From contig NZ_CP016793.1 in the NCBI RefSeq assembly GCF_001701025.1, forward strand, positions 8,804,001-8,868,000: 64,000 nucleotides of DNA, read 5' to 3'. The DNA is from Lentzea guizhouensis. GTDB lineage: Bacteria; Actinomycetota; Actinomycetes; Mycobacteriales; Pseudonocardiaceae. A model generated the notes under the pieces. That model was not told where the DNA came from. It saw only the letters and a program-made list of their open reading frames with translations, and ran no database searches. This document shows positions 61,903 through 64,000 of this stretch, piece by piece. The stretch's first letter is position 1. Every line of letters starts with the position of its first letter. The translations under genes were made by a program, and so were the position numbers.

Positions 61903-63438
61903 TCATCCCACTGGAACCGGTTCCACTTCGGGCACACGGCTCTTCGGACCGCGCAAGGCGACGTAGGCGAACAGCCCCACCATCACCAAGGCCCCCGCCC
62001 ACATGGCCTGCTGCCACCCATCCACAAAGGACTCCCGAGCGGCCTCGAGAACCCGCGGGGCATCCGGCCCGGTGACCGACCCGGCGTTCGCCACACCCTC
62101 CCGTGCCACGTCCGCGGCCTCCCGCGGCACACCAGCCAGCCGCCCGTCGATCGAGCTGCGGTAACCGGCCGACAGCAGCGCGCCCAGCAGCGCCACGCCC
62201 AACGCGGTGCCGAACTCGCGGGTGATGTCGTTCAACGCGGAGGCCACGCCCTGCGAGTCCCGCGGCAACGAGGCGGTGATGGCCTCCGTGGACGGCGTCA
62301 TCGACAGCCCCATGCCCACGCCCATGGCGAGCAGACCCGGCAGGATCGACAGGTAGCCGCCCGCCACGGACACGAACAGCCCCATCGACGCCAGCCCGAG
62401 CCCGGCCAGCGCGACGCCGGTGGCCATGGTCGCGCGGGGGCCGACGCGGGTGGCCAGCCGGGCCGCCAGACCCGAGGCGACCATCATCATCAGCGCCATC
62501 GGCATCATCGCTGCCGTCGACACCAGGCCCGACCAGCCGAGCACCGCCTGGAAGAACGGGAACAGCACCACGCCGATGCCCGCCTGCACGCCGAACACCA
62601 CGAGCAACGTCACCGAGCCGCTCGCCAGGCCGCGTTCCCGGAACAGGCGCACGTCCAGCAGCGACGCGTCCCGGCGGCGCAGCTCCCAGGCCACGAAACC
62701 GATCGCGGCCACGACTCCGGCCGCGAGGCCGGTCAGCGTCTCGGGTGCGGTCCAGCCGCGTTCCGGGCCCTCCTGCAGCACGAAGATCAGGCCGACGACC
62801 GCGACCGCGGAGAGCAGCGCGCCGACGGTGTCGAACGGGTAGGCCGCGCGTTCGCTGGAGTTCGGCACCGACCTCACCGTCAGCACCAGGGCCACGACGA
62901 CCAGGGCGATCGGGAGCGCGAACAGCCAGCGCCAGTCCGCCACGTCGACCAGCAGGGCGGACAGGAACATGCCCAGGACGCCGCCGCCTCCCGCGACGCC
63001 CGTCCACACGCCGATCGCCTTGCCGCGCTGGTCCTCCGGGAACGTGGAGGTGATGACGGCCAGGGTGATCGGCATGATCATCGCGGCGCCGACACCGGAC
63101 ACCACGCGGGCCGCGATCATGACCTCGGCGGTCGGGGCGAGGGCGGCGGCGACGTTGGCGAGGCCGAAGATCACGAGGCCCGCGGTCAGCATCGGCTTGC
63201 GGCCCAGGCGGTCGCCGATCGCACCGAGCGGCAGCAGCAACGCGGCCAGGGTGAGGGTGTAGCTGTTGATGACCCACAGGACGGTGCCCAGCGAGGCGCC
63301 GAACTCGACGGCCAGGTGGGTCTGGGCGACGTTCAGGCCGGAGACCGAGGCGATGACGGCCATCAGCGCGACGGAGACGGCGACCAGGACGGCACGCAGC
63401 TGACGTGCGTCCGGTGTGGTGGGTGGGGCGGTGCTCAT
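61903..63438 (-). CDS. MFS transporter, DHA2 (14-helix) drug-efflux family
   Basis: A 511-residue transporter with about 14 membrane helices. Motif A-like GAIGDRLGRKPMLTAGLVIF and the motif C region ARVVSGVGAAMIMPITLAVI are clear. The helix WRWLFALPIALVVVALVLTV follows. ATG 63438 with GAGAGGA upstream was chosen; the longer frame from 63603 is low-complexity. DHA2 pumps export drugs or dyes using the proton gradient. No regulator is adjacent. Confidence 0.9.
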   Translation of the reverse strand: MSTAPPTTPDARQLRAVLVAVSVALMAVIASVSGLNVAQTHLAVEFGASLGTVLWVINSYTLTLAALLLPLGAIGDRLGRKPMLTAGLVIFGLANVAAALAPTAEVMIAARVVSGVGAAMIMPITLAVITSTFPEDQRGKAIGVWTGVAGGGGVLGMFLSALLVDVADWRWLFALPIALVVVALVLTVRSVPNSSERAAYPFDTVGALLSAVAVVGLIFVLQEGPERGWTAPETLTGLAAGVVAAIGFVAWELRRRDASLLDVRLFRERGLASGSVTLLVVFGVQAGIGVVLFPFFQAVLGWSGLVSTAAMMPMALMMMVASGLAARLATRVGPRATMATGVALAGLGLASMGLFVSVAGGYLSILPGLLAMGVGMGLSMTPSTEAITASLPRDSQGVASALNDITREFGTALGVALLGALLSAGYRSSIDGRLAGVPREAADVAREGVANAGSVTGPDAPRVLEAARESFVDGWQQAMWAGALVMVGLFAYVALRGPKSRVPEVEPVPVG

Positions 63439-63603
63439 GGGGTCCTCTCGAAGGGCGTGCGACATCGCGGCGCCGGGTGGGCCCGGCGCCGGAAGTGGTG
63501 GGGACAGCGGCGCGCGATCAGCGCCGAACGTGGCGGGGATGGCGGCGCGGGATCGGCGCCGGACGTGGTGAGGCGGCGGCGCGCCAGAACGCGGTGCCGA
63601 CAC

Positions 63604-63731
63604 GGTCAGCAGCGGTCAGGCAGCGCGGTCAGGCAGCGGTCAGGCAGCGCGGTCAGCAGCGCGGTCAGGCAGCGGTCAGGCAGCGCGGTCAGGCAGCGGT
63701 CAGGCAGCGCGGTCAGGCAGCGCGGTCAGGC
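63604..63731. repeat. 11/13-bp tandem repeat array
   Basis: About eleven imperfect copies of GGTCAGGCAGC, alternately preceded by GC, fill the end of the gap between the MFS gene and the flavoprotein. The last copy forms the stop region of the flavoprotein. Before it (63480-63600) a looser GGCGCGxGATCxGCGCCG repeat occurs twice. No gene is seen in 63439-63725. Confidence 0.85.
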
Positions 63732-64000
63732 GGCCGCGCGGAGCAGTGCCGCGTCCGTGTCCGCCGTGACCAGCTGAGCGTTGATGTGCGCCCCCGCGAG
63801 CGCCCCGGCCGCGGCCGACGCACCTACCTGCGCGGCCAGGTCGGTGGCGTTGCCCGCCACCCACACCCCCGGCACCTCGGTGGTCCCCGCCATGCCGGAC
63901 ACGAACCGGCGTCCCAGCCCGTCGGGCAGGTCCTCCACCGGCAACCGCAACCCGTCCAGCCCCTCGGCACGGGCCTGCATCCGGGTCACCACCGCGAGAA
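63726..64000 (-). CDS. FAD-dependent NAD(P) oxidoreductase, thioredoxin-reductase-like (5'-truncated by window edge)
   Basis: Only the last 91 codons are inside the window. VPGVWVAGNATDLAAQVGAS followed by AAGALAGAHINAQLV is the C-terminal FAD-binding block (x-G-x-x-x-A-G-D/N) of small thioredoxin-reductase-like flavoproteins, many of which in actinomycetes lack the CxxC pair. Whether the CxxC is present cannot be seen. The short Ala-rich tail runs into the tandem repeat. Confidence 0.75.
   Translation of the reverse strand, partial: LAVVTRMQARAEGLDGLRLPVEDLPDGLGRRFVSGMAGTTEVPGVWVAGNATDLAAQVGASAAAGALAGAHINAQLVTADTDAALLRAAA

Noticed and set aside
63604..63731. Possible CRISPR or replication-origin iterons
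   Set aside because: The repeats are short and contiguous without spacers, and there is no replication gene nearby.

Overview
The window is high-GC actinobacterial chromosome. The regulator mix (HxlR, many TetR, SARP/BTAD, MmyB-like XRE), GTG starts, GTGA/ATGA coupling and a MoxR-DUF58-transglutaminase cluster with type VII secretion remnants suggest a Pseudonocardiales-type organism such as Lentzea, Saccharothrix or Actinosynnema. That placement is an inference; no rRNA or tRNA gene is present to confirm it.

Layout. 1-9.5 kb: NIPSNAP fragment, a quinone-oxidoreductase/HxlR divergent pair, paaK, a branched-chain 2-oxoacid dehydrogenase operon (E1alpha-E1beta-E2) with a divergent Lrp/AsnC regulator, and an MDR oxidoreductase/MerR pair. 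9-17 kb: gene remnants, an esterase-ApbA-P450 strip with a divergent TetR, a DUF308 membrane protein, and SDR/MarR and SDR/TetR pairs. 17-25 kb: an isolated trpBA pair, GT87 glycosyltransferase and VanZ-like genes, a NarL-type two-component system, and an acyl-CoA-dehydrogenase-like flavoprotein with AraC. 25-32.7 kb: nucleoside hydrolase/TetR, a decayed secretory lipase, a broken MarR, an XRE/tautomerase pair, and a DauR-like regulator with two probable D-amino-acid enzymes. 32.7-38 kb: a DUF4241 protein, a very large trypsin-STAND-WD40 protein and its small Trypco1-type partner, which looks like a biological-conflict module. 38.3-41.6 kb: a strikingly acidic secreted repeat protein, then MgtC and CorA. 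41.8-46.1 kb: two related OmpR-type regulators, a LuxR and a SARP regulator, and a histidine kinase. 46.2-53.7 kb: FN3 protein, MoxR, DUF58, a transglutaminase-like protein lacking its catalytic Cys and His, and a kinase lacking its catalytic Asp. 53.9-54.4 kb: fused remnants of eccD and mycP. 54.5-59.7 kb: a tightly coupled operon of a J-like membrane protein, a GrpE-like protein, a divergent Hsp70 and a TPR/OmpA-like protein. 59.7-64 kb: ferritin-like protein, YbdK-type ligase, DHA2 MFS transporter and a partial FAD reductase.

Three themes stand out. Most catabolic genes sit beside a divergent local regulator, and several of the shared promoters show clear palindromic operators. The block from 46 to 60 kb appears to be a former type VII secretion neighbourhood that kept its accessory genes and a dedicated Hsp70 machine but lost its core. 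Finally, at least ten otherwise well-conserved genes are interrupted by small indels in G/C-rich runs, often in compensating pairs. This looks more like residual sequencing error than biological decay, so I describe those genes as frame-interrupted rather than dead.
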